Assembly: GCF_902506425.1 (NCBI RefSeq)
Contig: NZ_LR732469.1
Span: forward strand, 775,085-839,084
Length of the DNA stretch: 64,000 nt
Direction of reading: 5' to 3'
DNA from: Novosphingobium sp. 9U
GTDB lineage: Bacteria; Pseudomonadota; Alphaproteobacteria; Sphingomonadales; Sphingomonadaceae
Part shown: positions 27,001 through 34,419 of the stretch, one piece after another
How positions within the stretch are numbered: position 1 is the first letter of the stretch
Layout of the letters: each line of letters begins with the position of its first letter
Notes under the pieces: generated by a model
Databases searched by the model: none
Seen by the model: only the letters and a program-made list of their open reading frames with translations
Told to the model about the DNA's origin: nothing
Position numbers and translations under genes: made by a program

Positions 27001-28121
27001 TGGTCGTGCAGGGCCCCAACCGGATCCAGCTGCTGGGCCAGTTCCTGAACAGTCCGAACTACACGCCGCAAGTCCAGGCGAGCGTCGCATACACCAACGC
27101 GATCTTGCTGACGCAACCTGCCGGAAGCCCGCTCCTGACAGTGCTGCCGGCGCTGGCTCCCAGTGGTGTGACCGATGCTGCCGCCTTCGCACGTCTGACG
27201 CCTGAACCTTATGCCAGCGCAGTCCAGGCGAGCGTCGAGCGCGGGCTGATCGTGACCCGGGCAATGCGCTCCATGAGCTTCGCGCAAGCTGACGACACGC
27301 CGCGGGCCTTTACCTTCGGACAGGCGCTGGGTGGCTGGAGCCGGATCGACGCCGGGAACGAGCGCGGCACGGCGCGCGTCAAGGGCGATGGTTACGGCTT
27401 CCTGGGCGGCATCGGCTTTGCCGCAAGCAACTGGGCCGTGGGTGGCTTCGTCGGCTACCTCAAGCAGGATCAGACAATCGCGGCCCTGGCTGCCAGGACC
27501 AAGACTGACGGCGTCCTGGCCGGCGTGCACTTGCGCTACGACAGCGGCAGCGTCTCGGCCTCCGCTTCGGCGTTCTACGATGGGGCCGATGCGGAGACCA
27601 AGCGGTCGCTACCCGCAGTCGGCTCGGCCGATTCCGACTACAACCTGCGCGGATGGGGCTTCGACGCCAAGGTCGCGGCGCGGGTCGAGCCGGTGATCGG
27701 ACTGGCCATGACCCCGCAGATCGGCACGACCTGGATCCGCACGCGCCGGAGCGGGACCGTGGAGAGCGGTGGCAGTCCCTTCGCCCTGACCGTCGCAGGC
27801 GATCGCCAGTGGGCCGGCTTTGCCGACGCAAGCCTCAAGTTCGAGACGATAGACGCACACAAGCCCCTGCGGCCCTGGGTCATGCTGGGTGCCCGTTATC
27901 AGCTGCAGGGGCGCTCGCCGCTGGCAGTGGCGGGCTTTGGCGGCGGAGCCTCGGGCCTCGTCGCTTATGGCGTATCCCGCGCGCGCCTGACGGGCACGGT
28001 GGACGTGGGTCTCGATGCGACGGTGTCGCCGGGTGTCGACCTGTTTGTCAACGGCACCAGCGAGGCATCCGGCCACGGCAGTCGGACAGGCGCCAACGCA
28101 GGCATCAAGGTTTCGTTCTGA
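21084..28121 (+). CDS. Very large autotransporter (type Va secretion)
   Basis: The 2345-aa protein begins with an extended signal peptide ending near residue 33 (VHQQAWA). The passenger, to about residue 2070, is built from dozens of NSGTI/NAGTI units, often with SxxGxAI between, which should form a long beta-helix. From about residue 2075 a C-terminal beta-barrel begins (AFTFGQALGGWSRID), ending in the canonical aromatic residue (GIKVSF). It should be displayed on or released from the outer membrane; adhesion or biofilm are guesses. No protease or lipase motif is visible. Stretches of YSYTYGPTYSFTY are unusual aromatic inserts near residue 1315. Large open frames on the opposite strand are shadows. 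Confidence 0.9.
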   Translation: MAGQGSQGRRARAFLLKSGATALALLVHQQAWAACAPDPVQSGQTTTCSGLDADGFVISTSDSTVVVTNGAVVTGSGGAAISVAMPSPGNYFTRTATLNIDGIVAGGANAGIQIEPGSLAGNSFDGGGSSVRITIGATGLVSGSAGISGVKTQDNPYAGTVIALDNSGTVSANSGPAIAAENLGPTFSTIVNRQGALIRGIATSFDTLDNSGTIDGGSGSAVAPSSAYGYRPNEVRNAGLITSAGAAPTIMAGGFITNSGAISNTGSGNAISASTSYLIMSNEAGGSIAANGTAISAPYALSLTNAGLITGNVVAGSNVSFTGSRVDTGAGVLDGNLQFGDSFDTLYVRYANGASRTGVTGTIDGAGGTDTVIARFLADATVTAAAPSVTGFESFGVEVATDTRVVLADGFSMPTTLLISGAGTIENRTALAAAGTVVDNYWLGDNPNFVNAGTIEDTRTSSTDGFGYGYAVRGTLRSFENTGRILSSENGVSVYTNSFINSGDIIAAGTAVYDSLNGLPFRNSGLIRSTSGTGLSASSSSYNVGYGIENSGTIEGVTTGADLGTNLINTGTIRSSGTGVRLAYGTLENRSGGLIAGDEQAATVGYTGTLVNSGTINGNVTLQDGFGYGNARFFALDGSVLNGNLTLGNGTTFVTELTGAGTSGFAGVNGSVTSAGGSVRFRVRDDASPAIPSVNEFTSVGYDLYDGSALTLSGNGDVTQQLVFAGNGSVDLTANLVATSQPAILSDYVLDWTGNSYAANTLSIVSRGAITLTRSNPNTYPSAVQLREGDVFTNAGTITMRDVSGSPYQGSAISGGKVVNTGTITVENAQALNGSQSVDNSGSITGNGPLARYLPGTLTNSGTLTSINGPALQLSSSGLIDNLAGGVISGAGGIAIQSASGSIRNAGTINGSVDLSYLNVYSYYGSTYTAAGGTLNGDLRFGRNDDLLIETGSGFGVTGTIDGGEGYDLALHARSGSGTVELGTLPTGFEGEGVTASGAGTVVTITGAAGRTADIAVGGDAQIVNRAATTGSVRGLADLGVYLPDQSYNTYLASFDNQADVGRTIAVRANALTNTANVGLAAIDGDDDERGIEQYATGALSFNNSGTVASPIDGAAADLIGEQVTTASIVNSGTLDGGLSAVLLFTQDGQNPAVTLDNSGTIKSAGMGDTAAGLYQSFYVPGTLPGPVTIAVNNTGTIEQTGTAGDALYLGFVSDNATTIRNAGTIRANAGGITGRYNYPYGWYFPEYSYLYTDLATGIHVSSPGLAYGYEVAPQVTISNLKGATIEATGALSVAALVEGKLTLDNAGTINGGGDVNYTYSYTYGPTYSFTYAGAIQTLGDFDDSIVNSGTITGTVDLGGGNDTIVNTGTMTGNVRLGSGDDAFTQRISATLGGTISGGEGFDTFRVDATGTGAIAGSQIDGFERLVQTGPGSAAWSGRFEAPTIELDGSTLLVAAGSTLQTSGMVAVTGGNGAEVVTNAGTIAGSVVLGDGNDLYRDLAGSTVAGTVDGGSGQDTYEYVLAGDRNASGTRANFETLAVGGSGTLTYALEQSFAQARLDGVGLTVSSHGYTIGEVLGGAGSETLRIDGDLARVALAGGNDTLVLGTAVAAGNYDGGTGTDTLTFSGTAPVTLAGTVTGFEALSLDSNALTVAGTLGTAGETVSLTDRAEVVTLAQDGAIRASLNLGAGDDRFRLQQAGYAGPIDGGLGEDTFSLETGAPYTISDAVTGFERFALGGNALTIAGTLGSAGQALRFEDTDDTITVAAGGRLLGNVSLGGGNDRLTIVGAFAGSVDGGAGTDVLSVSGGSQSTPVAFASIAQFESYAQSGGFATISGTAALGTANLTGGRLVGLAGSTINAGTINVQQGAIFGSAGTVNANIAVAGTLSPGASPGTMTVNGNVSLGATSVSLFEITPTVADQLVISGTLSIAQGATLQLAPSADVQAGRSLDLIVAGGGISGSFTNIVKPASLFGVVVQGPNRIQLLGQFLNSPNYTPQVQASVAYTNAILLTQPAGSPLLTVLPALAPSGVTDAAAFARLTPEPYASAVQASVERGLIVTRAMRSMSFAQADDTPRAFTFGQALGGWSRIDAGNERGTARVKGDGYGFLGGIGFAASNWAVGGFVGYLKQDQTIAALAARTKTDGVLAGVHLRYDSGSVSASASAFYDGADAETKRSLPAVGSADSDYNLRGWGFDAKVAARVEPVIGLAMTPQIGTTWIRTRRSGTVESGGSPFALTVAGDRQWAGFADASLKFETIDAHKPLRPWVMLGARYQLQGRSPLAVAGFGGGASGLVAYGVSRARLTGTVDVGLDATVSPGVDLFVNGTSEASGHGSRTGANAGIKVSF

Positions 28122-28126
28122 ACGCT

Positions 28127-28297
28127 ATGAAGAGCGGGCATACATCACGCCATGGGAGGCGCGCGGAAGAGTGTCGGAAAAGCCGGCCGTGTATCAGCAT
28201 AGCGGCATTGGTGACCGCCCTGGCTATTTGCCCGACGATAGCTACCGGGTGCTCGGCACCGGCGATGATCAAAAGGATTGACGCCACCGTGGTTTAA
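28127..28297 (+). CDS. Possible small lipoprotein
   Basis: A 56-aa frame has a hydrophobic stretch ISIAALVTALAICPTIATGC that ends like a lipobox. It begins 5 bp after the autotransporter stop and ends before tRNA-Gly. There is no clear ribosome-binding site and the N-terminus before the hydrophobic part is long and basic. It may be spurious. Confidence 0.2.
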   Translation: MKSGHTSRHGRRAEECRKSRPCISIAALVTALAICPTIATGCSAPAMIKRIDATVV

Positions 28298-28320
28298 GTG
28301 GCATCCGACCGAACCGGAGC

Positions 28321-28394
<74 letters not shown>

Positions 28395-28480
28395 TCCCAC
28401 CGCCGTCGCGACAAGCTTTCGCCCATACTGGCGCAGGCCGAGATGCAATCGGCGGCGAGCCACCAAGCCGCGAAACGGCG

Positions 28481-28768
28481 TCAACAGCCGCCGGACAGGC
28501 CCTGAGAGGCGCAGGAGCCCGAACTCGACGTCGATGCGCGAATGGCTTCGCGTTCGCGTTCCCAGTCCCGCTTGGTCTTGCAGACGCGATGCCCCTTGAC
28601 CAGCGAGCCGGTCTCCAGGAACCGCTTGCACATCATCTTCTCGCCCGCGTCCCCGGCCTTGTCCGCCGTCTTCACGGCTTCGTCCGCTTTCTTAGGCTCG
28701 GCCGCGAGAGAGGCCACGGAGATGGTCAGGACCAACGTGGCAACCGCCAGTAATCGCAACATACTCAT
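28481..28768 (-). CDS. Small exported protein of unknown function
   Basis: A 95-aa protein with a signal peptide ending near residue 22 (SLAA). The mature part is charged and holds the pattern CKRFLETGSLVKGHRVCKTK followed by W-E-R-E-R, which I have seen as a recurring small sphingomonad protein. The two spaced cysteines plus two near the C-terminus could form disulfides. Function unknown. Start ATG 28768 follows ggaggt, a strong ribosome-binding site. Confidence 0.7.
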   Translation of the reverse strand: MSMLRLLAVATLVLTISVASLAAEPKKADEAVKTADKAGDAGEKMMCKRFLETGSLVKGHRVCKTKRDWEREREAIRASTSSSGSCASQGLSGGC

Positions 28769-28889
28769 ACCTCCTGGCTAGCACCTGGATCGCCGACGCA
28801 GCAATCGAGCTTAACCTTTCGCATGGCCGCGACAAGAGGGCCTGAGCAGATAGAGCTCACCTGTCGTGAAGGGAAGGCTGCCGGTCCGC

Positions 28890-29300
28890 TTACAAGAAGT
28901 CTGATGGCCTATGCGGGCGTTTACGGCGTATCAAAGCCGCGTTGGAGTGGGGTAGTCGAAGCTCAAAGCGCCGTAGCTCTCGACGGGCATCATGATCTCC
29001 CAACCGCGCAGCCCTGGCAAGCCAATGTCGGTAGTCGCGCAGGTCGTTCCGGTTGAACGCATCCATTGCTAGATGTTGGGCTCCTAGAGAGTTGCCTCCG
29101 CGATACGCTGCATATGCAAGGCCTCTTTGGCTGAATCGATTGGCGGCGCAGCCACCCCGACCTAGCTCGCTGCTCAGCTCGACCATAGCGCCGGTGTCAC
29201 CGGAAAGGGCAAGATGGCGCAATATCGGCAAACGATGGCCGCTCTGATGATTGTCGCGGATGTTCCAATAGCGCGCCCATAGGCGATCACTCTTGCTCAT
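28890..29300 (-). CDS. Conserved hypothetical protein, Sel1-like helical
   Basis: A 136-aa soluble protein with two related helical units: LPILRHLALSGDTGAMVELS and HWLARAARLGDHDARRELRR, resembling degenerate Sel1/TPR repeats. The family is common in sphingomonads as an unassigned protein (from memory). It probably acts as a scaffold, without a known partner. It stands alone between a small exported protein and another small gene. Confidence 0.65.
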   Translation of the reverse strand: MSKSDRLWARYWNIRDNHQSGHRLPILRHLALSGDTGAMVELSSELGRGGCAANRFSQRGLAYAAYRGGNSLGAQHLAMDAFNRNDLRDYRHWLARAARLGDHDARRELRRFELRLPHSNAALIRRKRPHRPSDFL

Positions 29301-29386
29301 CCCGACAGCATGCCGCGATGAGCGAGTGACTGCAATTGGTCGAGCGGCTCGAGCGACTGAATGTCGCCAGCTGGACGTAGCGGCTG

Positions 29387-29617
29387 TCAGGTCGGGATGG
29401 AGACGCCGTTGATCTCGAGCTCATAACCGTCGCCTCCCACCCAGAAGCGGATCATGCCGATGTGGTACTCAGCAAAGGAGGAATCCTCGCGATTTACTGG
29501 TGGATCGTAGTGGATAGCGGACTTGGCCCCCGCCGGGATAAGTTCAATCGCACCCCAAGGTTCGACCATCAGTTGGATGCCTTGGTCCGTCTCGTTCGAG
29601 AAGCGCGCTGAGATCAT
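29387..29617 (-). CDS. Small conserved hypothetical protein
   Basis: A 76-aa protein, probably a small beta-sandwich, with the pattern LMVEPWGAIELIPAGAKSAI and FAEYHIGMIRFWVGGDGYEL. Related small proteins appear in sphingomonads and rhizobia with the same WG and ELEI elements (from memory). No signal peptide or membrane segment. Function unknown. Confidence 0.6.
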   Translation of the reverse strand: MISARFSNETDQGIQLMVEPWGAIELIPAGAKSAIHYDPPVNREDSSFAEYHIGMIRFWVGGDGYELEINGVSIPT

Positions 29618-29778
29618 TGGTGCAGTCTAGCCGACCGCCGAATGTCGGCAACTGAGCGTGAGCAGACGCGCAGGGTCGCATCGGGCAGGGGCAAACTTCG
29701 AATAGCGCAAAGGGCAAATCCTGCAGCCCCCATGATCCTGTTAGCGCAAAAGGCCCGCTTTCGTCGCTCGACGACCAG

Positions 29779-30711
29779 CTAACCTTCACGCTCTTGTGCG
29801 TAGGGACCGAGCAAATCCACCTCGTCACCCACGGCCTCGCGTACCGCGGCGAGCAGCCAGTCGCGAAAGGCTCTTACCTTGGGCAAGGTCCGCTTGTGCT
29901 CCGCATAGACCAGCCAGAACCCGTTCTGGTAATAGGCGACATGCTCGAAGGGCTGGACCAACAATCCTTCCTTGAGCGCCGGCCGGAACATTGGGGGTGA
30001 CAGGATCGCGACCCCGTGGCCGGCGATCGACGCGTGCCCATCAAGCACTTGAGACTCGAAGCGGATGCCGCGTGCCGATCCGCGGGTCATGGGCTCGCCC
30101 GGCAGTGAGCCGAACCACAGATCCCACCAGTCATCCTCGGGCGACAGCCGGGTCGTCCCGAGCAAGTCCTGCGCCGTCTCCAGGCGGTGTGTTGCGAGAA
30201 AAGCCGGGCTCACCAATGGGGTGACCGGCATCCGCATCAGGAAATGCGAGACGAGCCCCGGCGTCGGCCCGCGCATGCCGCGGATCGCCACGTCGAAGTG
30301 GCTCGAGGCCAGGTCGACAAGCTGATCGCTCACGTCGATGCGCACATTCAGGTCGGGCTTGGAGGCATTGAAGTCACCCAGTCGGCCCGCCAGCCAGTTG
30401 GTCGCGAATGTGCGCGGGGCGGTGATCGAGAGGATCGTATCGCTCTCGCCGCGAACCACTGAAAAGGCATCGTTCAGCGACTGGAACGCCGCGGTGATCT
30501 GCGGCGCGATCCGGCGGCCCGTGTCGGTCAATGCCATGCCGCGCGCGTGACGGACAAACAGCCGCGCCCGTACGCGTTCCTCCAGGACCTTCATCTGGTA
30601 GCTCACCGCTGCCTGCGTCATCCCGAGTTCCTCGGCAGCGCGACTAAAATTCTCGTGGCGCGCCGCGGCCTCGAACACGCGGATGGCGGCAAGTGGCGGC
30701 AGCTTGGACAT
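29779..30711 (-). CDS. LysR-family transcriptional regulator (GcvA-like)
   Basis: The 310-aa protein opens with PPLAAIRVFEAAARHENFSR and a winged-helix-turn-helix with the strand AAEELGMTQAAVSYQMKVLE, typical of the GcvA/AmpR branch. Residues about 90-295 form the effector-binding domain. It is divergent from the urcA-like gene (106 bp between starts) and close to the PEP-mutase-like gene; LysR proteins usually act on divergent or nearby genes, so these are candidate targets. The effector cannot be told. Confidence 0.88.
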   Translation of the reverse strand: MSKLPPLAAIRVFEAAARHENFSRAAEELGMTQAAVSYQMKVLEERVRARLFVRHARGMALTDTGRRIAPQITAAFQSLNDAFSVVRGESDTILSITAPRTFATNWLAGRLGDFNASKPDLNVRIDVSDQLVDLASSHFDVAIRGMRGPTPGLVSHFLMRMPVTPLVSPAFLATHRLETAQDLLGTTRLSPEDDWWDLWFGSLPGEPMTRGSARGIRFESQVLDGHASIAGHGVAILSPPMFRPALKEGLLVQPFEHVAYYQNGFWLVYAEHKRTLPKVRAFRDWLLAAVREAVGDEVDLLGPYAQEREG

Positions 30712-30816
30712 CCCACGATATAATCATGCCTTGTATCATCCACCTAGTACTTTGCTGGTTGTCGGCTCGCGAGGGCGTCATTTTCCGGGGCGTAGAATGC
30801 TTCAGGAGATGACGTG

Positions 30817-31173
30817 ATGAAAACCATGGCTGCCGTATTGTCGCTGCTGCTCGGCGGACCTTTGCCTGTCCAGGCCCGCGAAGCCGAGCCAAGCGTCAAG
30901 GTCTCGTATGTCGACCTCGATCTCCGCTCGGAGGCCGGTGTAGCGGTGCTCGATCACCGGCTGGAACGGGCGATCGACGCCGCCTGCCGGCCGGACGAAG
31001 GCCCGATGCCGCCCTCCTGGCGCCTGGCCGTGAGGCGTTGCGCAAGGGCCAAATGGGTCGAGATCGCGCCACCGCGGGTCCGTGCCATCGAAGGCTGGCC
31101 CACGCTGCGAGGACAAGCCGCAATCCGCAAGCAATCGCAAACTGTATCTATATCGAAAGTTCGCTTGCCCTGA
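30817..31173 (+). CDS. UrcA-family exported protein
   Basis: The 118-aa protein has a signal peptide ending at QA-R near residue 19 and the UrcA pattern VSYVDLDLRSEAGVAVLDHR followed by AIDAAC. UrcA proteins are small secreted proteins of unknown function common in sphingomonads and Caulobacter. ATG 30817 was chosen because aggag (30804-30808) lies 8 bases before it; a GTG just upstream is not needed. Confidence 0.75.
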   Translation: MKTMAAVLSLLLGGPLPVQAREAEPSVKVSYVDLDLRSEAGVAVLDHRLERAIDAACRPDEGPMPPSWRLAVRRCARAKWVEIAPPRVRAIEGWPTLRGQAAIRKQSQTVSISKVRLP

Positions 31174-31228
31174 AGCCGTCAAACGCCGCAGCTAACGCCA
31201 GCACTCACCATCATGCGAGGACAGCGCC

Positions 31229-31984
31229 ATGACGACAGTACAGGACAAGCGGAACGGCTTTCGCCAACTGCACGAGAGCGGCTTCTTCGTGCTCCCGAAC
31301 GCCTGGGACCGGGGGAGCGCGGTGCGCCTGACCAAGCTGGGGTTCAAGGCGATCGCCTCGACCAGCGCCGGCGCTGCCTGGGCCTTGGGCAAGCAGGACG
31401 GCGAACTGAGCCTTGGCGACGTTCTCGATCACTTGGCGCAACTCGTCGCGGCGACCGACCTGCCGATCAACGCCGACTTCGAGAACGGCTTTGCCGACCG
31501 CCCGGATCAGCTCGCCGCCAACGTCAGCGAGGTGATCGCCACCGGCATCGCGGGCCTCTCGATCGAAGACTGGTCGGGTACCGCGCTGTACGACGCCGAC
31601 CTCGCCGGCGACCGCATCGCTGCCGCGCGCGTCGCCATAGACGCGGTGGACCCGACGGTCCTGCTGGTCGGCCGAAGCGAGAACTTTCGCGTGCCCGGCA
31701 TGTCCGCGAGCCAGAGCATTGCCCGCGCGGTACACTATGCCGAGGCCGGCGCCGATTGCCTGTTCGTGCCGATGATCGTCGACCCGGGGGCCATTCGCGA
31801 ACTGGTGGCTGCTGTCGCTCCTAAGCCGGTCAGCGTGCTCCTGCCGGCGATCACCGCCGACTTGCGCCAGTTCGCCGACTTGGGCGTGCGCCGCTGCAGC
31901 ACGGGAGGCCTGCTGGCTTCCGCCGCGTGGGCGGCCTTCGATGCGGCGGCGCGGACCCTGAGCGATGGCGATGTCGCCGCATAG
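31229..31984 (+). CDS. Isocitrate lyase/PEP mutase-family enzyme
   Basis: A 251-aa TIM-barrel enzyme. NAWDRGSAVRLTKLGFKAIA and INADFENGFADRP (Mg2+-binding acids) match the PEP-mutase/oxaloacetase/methylisocitrate-lyase-like superfamily; SIEDWSG supplies further metal-binding acids. The KKCGH loop of true isocitrate lyases is absent, so the reaction is more likely C-C or P-C bond cleavage of a small 2-oxo acid. Exact substrate unknown. It lies 55 bp after the urcA-like gene. Confidence 0.8.
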   Translation: MTTVQDKRNGFRQLHESGFFVLPNAWDRGSAVRLTKLGFKAIASTSAGAAWALGKQDGELSLGDVLDHLAQLVAATDLPINADFENGFADRPDQLAANVSEVIATGIAGLSIEDWSGTALYDADLAGDRIAAARVAIDAVDPTVLLVGRSENFRVPGMSASQSIARAVHYAEAGADCLFVPMIVDPGAIRELVAAVAPKPVSVLLPAITADLRQFADLGVRRCSTGGLLASAAWAAFDAAARTLSDGDVAA

Positions 31985-32035
31985 CGATCCCGTGTCCATG
32001 CACGATCTCAGACATGGATCAGTTGCGGACTGCCA

Positions 32036-32362
32036 TTAGCTCTCGGACAGACCGGCGTACCACTCGGCATACGGTCCGGTGCGCGCGAGATGGCGGTTCA
32101 GGTCCGGAGCGCCATCGTCCCACCACACCGGTCCGCGCTCGCCAAGCTCCACCTTGGCGCGATCCACGGCTTCGTGGGCCGCGCTCTCGGCCGATGGGGC
32201 GTTGATCCGGCGCGCGATGGCGACGGCACGGCGCGCCGCCATCAGATCCTTGACGAGGCTCTCGCGCACAGCGGCCGGCAACGATGGATTGCTCGTCCGC
32301 CATAGCCGGCCGCGGACGACGAAGTAGCGGCCATCAGGTGTCGTTGGATAAGCGGATCGCAT
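32036..32362 (-). CDS. Conserved hypothetical protein
   Basis: A 108-aa soluble protein beginning MRSAYPTTPDGRYFVVRGRL with a centre rich in charged helices and an end WWDDGAPDLNRHLARTGPYA. Very similar proteins are widespread in proteobacteria as unassigned small proteins (from memory). It starts 13 bp after the patatin stop and probably shares its transcript. The longer open frame upstream is the shadow of the patatin gene. Confidence 0.68.
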   Translation of the reverse strand: MRSAYPTTPDGRYFVVRGRLWRTSNPSLPAAVRESLVKDLMAARRAVAIARRINAPSAESAAHEAVDRAKVELGERGPVWWDDGAPDLNRHLARTGPYAEWYAGLSES

Positions 32363-32375
32363 GCGGGCAGAACGC

Positions 32376-33446
32376 TTATCCTGGCCGAGTTGCCGAATGG
32401 ACGGAAAGACCCGGCGCTCCGACTGCGATATGGCCACCCACCAGATCGGCGATGGCTTGCGAACCATCCCGATAACCTGCTTCCCAACGCTCGCGCACCG
32501 AGCGGGGCGAGAAGTCCATCGCCTTGCCGGCGACCTCGCGCCCCTGATCGGTATAGGCCAGATTGACCAGCGTGATCGACTGCCTCGAGCGATCCTGCTC
32601 GGCTGCAAAGACCGCCTGCCACCGCTCGATCGTGCGTCGCGATTGCGCCGCGAACAGCAGGTCTTGCGTGCGCGAAAGCACTTCGCCCAGCGAGCGCGGC
32701 CGCTGCGAGGCGAGCGGAAGCAGGTCGGAGGCAAAGCACAACAATGGCGCGGGCTCGCTCCAAGCCATGACCGGGTCGATCGGCAGGTTCATCGAGAGTC
32801 CACCGTCGCCGAACAGGCGGTCATCGATGGTGATTGCAGGAAACGTCGAGATGAGCGCCGCGCTGGCGCGGATGTGGTCTGGCCCGATCTCGCGATCGCG
32901 GGTGTCGAACCAGGCCTCCTCGCCGCTTTCGATGTCGACAGCGACCGCCGTGAAGCGCGTGGCGCCCCGGTTCAGGCGATCGAAGTCGATGAGATCGATC
33001 AACGTCTCACGCAAGGCGCGCACATCGTAAAGCGCCGGAGCGCCGGCGCCATCGTCGCGGCGCCACCAGGCGGCGGTCGAGCCCAGCGACGCGAACATGC
33101 CCGTGCGGCCGAACACCAGGGTCTCGAGCGCGGCCCCGGTGCGGCGCAGGGTCTCTGGCAGGTAGGACGCCGGATTGCTCCATGCATCGCCCTGGTGCTC
33201 CGGCCGCCAGAGCCGGCGCAACCGATTCAGGCGATCCGCCCGCGCGTTGCCCACGATGATCGCACCGGTCACGGCGCCGATCGAGGTGCCCACGATCCAC
33301 TGGGGCTCAACCCCCGCCTCTTCCAGCGCCTGATACACCCCGGCATGATAGGCACCGAGCGCATTGCCTCCTCCCAGCACCAGCGCAACGCGCAAGTTCG
33401 GGTGCGAATCGGCAAGGCGGAGCGGCGTCATGTCGCGGCGCCGCAT
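32376..33446 (-). CDS. Patatin-like phospholipase
   Basis: The roughly 356-aa protein has the patatin oxyanion loop VLGGGNALGAYHAG, the nucleophile motif GTSIG (Ser55 from the chosen start) and the catalytic Asp in DGGLSMNLPIDP. The Ser-Asp dyad is complete, so it should be an active lipid acyl hydrolase. A C-terminal part of about 120 residues is typical of the DUF3734-containing bacterial patatins. No signal peptide. Start ATG 33446 or 33431; the frame further upstream has no similarity. Confidence 0.88.
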   Translation of the reverse strand: MRRRDMTPLRLADSHPNLRVALVLGGGNALGAYHAGVYQALEEAGVEPQWIVGTSIGAVTGAIIVGNARADRLNRLRRLWRPEHQGDAWSNPASYLPETLRRTGAALETLVFGRTGMFASLGSTAAWWRRDDGAGAPALYDVRALRETLIDLIDFDRLNRGATRFTAVAVDIESGEEAWFDTRDREIGPDHIRASAALISTFPAITIDDRLFGDGGLSMNLPIDPVMAWSEPAPLLCFASDLLPLASQRPRSLGEVLSRTQDLLFAAQSRRTIERWQAVFAAEQDRSRQSITLVNLAYTDQGREVAGKAMDFSPRSVRERWEAGYRDGSQAIADLVGGHIAVGAPGLSVHSATRPG

Positions 33447-33690
33447 GCAGGAGGGTTCATCGGCGCGCTTCCCGGCAGAGTGGATCGCACCCTCAATCCG
33501 CGAAAGGCGGGGCAGGTTCCTGAGCGTGCGGAGACCTGCCTGTCGAGAACTGGCTGGTCCAAGGTGCGGCGGGTTTAACTCTTGCGGGCACGTGGGCTGG
33601 CACCACCTGCCGCCCCCCTCGGGCACTCTCATGCGAACACCAAAGGTATGTTTAGAGGACATCCATGCTCGCCGCTGGGACTGCGGCGGT

Positions 33691-34419
33691 TCAGAGCTGG
33701 ACGCGGACTATGTATCCGAAGCTGCGCAGGGGAAACAATCGCTCCACCAGCCTGACGAGCCATTCGGTTGCGCGAACTAAAAGGCGCTTCGATCCGACGG
33801 ACTGAAGCAGCATCTCCGTCGCGTAGAAGCGGTATGGGATGATCTGCCAAGCCCTGCAGCCCGCGCGTAGGCAGAGCGTGTTCAGCGTCTTGTACGTGGA
33901 CGTGAAAAGATGGTCCGGATGCTGTGCTTCGCGCCCGATCGTGCCGAGCAGCGCATTGGCGAAAGCAGCGCCGTTCGGGGTCGAGAGGATCAGTTCACGC
34001 CCGGCAAATCGCGCGGTCATGCGCTGCAGGAAGGCGAGCGGGTTCTCGATATGCTCGATGAATTCACCCGCGACGATCAGGTCGACGTCTTCGTCCCCGA
34101 TGACCATCGGGTCAGGGTCGGTCCCGTCACCCCTCACGATGCGCGAATTCGACCCCGTCACGATCTCACCGTCTGCCAGGCGCTCGGAACAATCGATTCC
34201 GATCACGTCGCGCGCAACGGCGGCAATGCGGCGATGAAGCCACTCCTCGGTGTCCTGCTTGTCGAGCGCTGTTTCGTCGAGACAGCCGATGTCGAGCACA
34301 CGTCTTCCGCGGCAAAGATCGGCGATGAAGCCCACCCTCTCGACGGGTGCGCGAACCCCGATCCGCTCCAGCGTCTGGTAACGCAGGGGCACGAGGTCAG
34401 GGATCGCGATGGTAGACAT
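33691..34419 (-). CDS. SAM-dependent methyltransferase
   Basis: A 242-aa protein with motif I RRVLDIGCLDETALD, an acidic loop VIGIDCSE and DVDLIVAGEFIEHIENPLAFL, as in UbiG/class I methyltransferases acting on small molecules or sugars. Its start overlaps the end of the 2OG-oxygenase gene by 23 bp, a strong sign that both are made together and act on the same product. The substrate is unknown. Confidence 0.8.
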   Translation of the reverse strand: MSTIAIPDLVPLRYQTLERIGVRAPVERVGFIADLCRGRRVLDIGCLDETALDKQDTEEWLHRRIAAVARDVIGIDCSERLADGEIVTGSNSRIVRGDGTDPDPMVIGDEDVDLIVAGEFIEHIENPLAFLQRMTARFAGRELILSTPNGAAFANALLGTIGREAQHPDHLFTSTYKTLNTLCLRAGCRAWQIIPYRFYATEMLLQSVGSKRLLVRATEWLVRLVERLFPLRSFGYIVRVQL

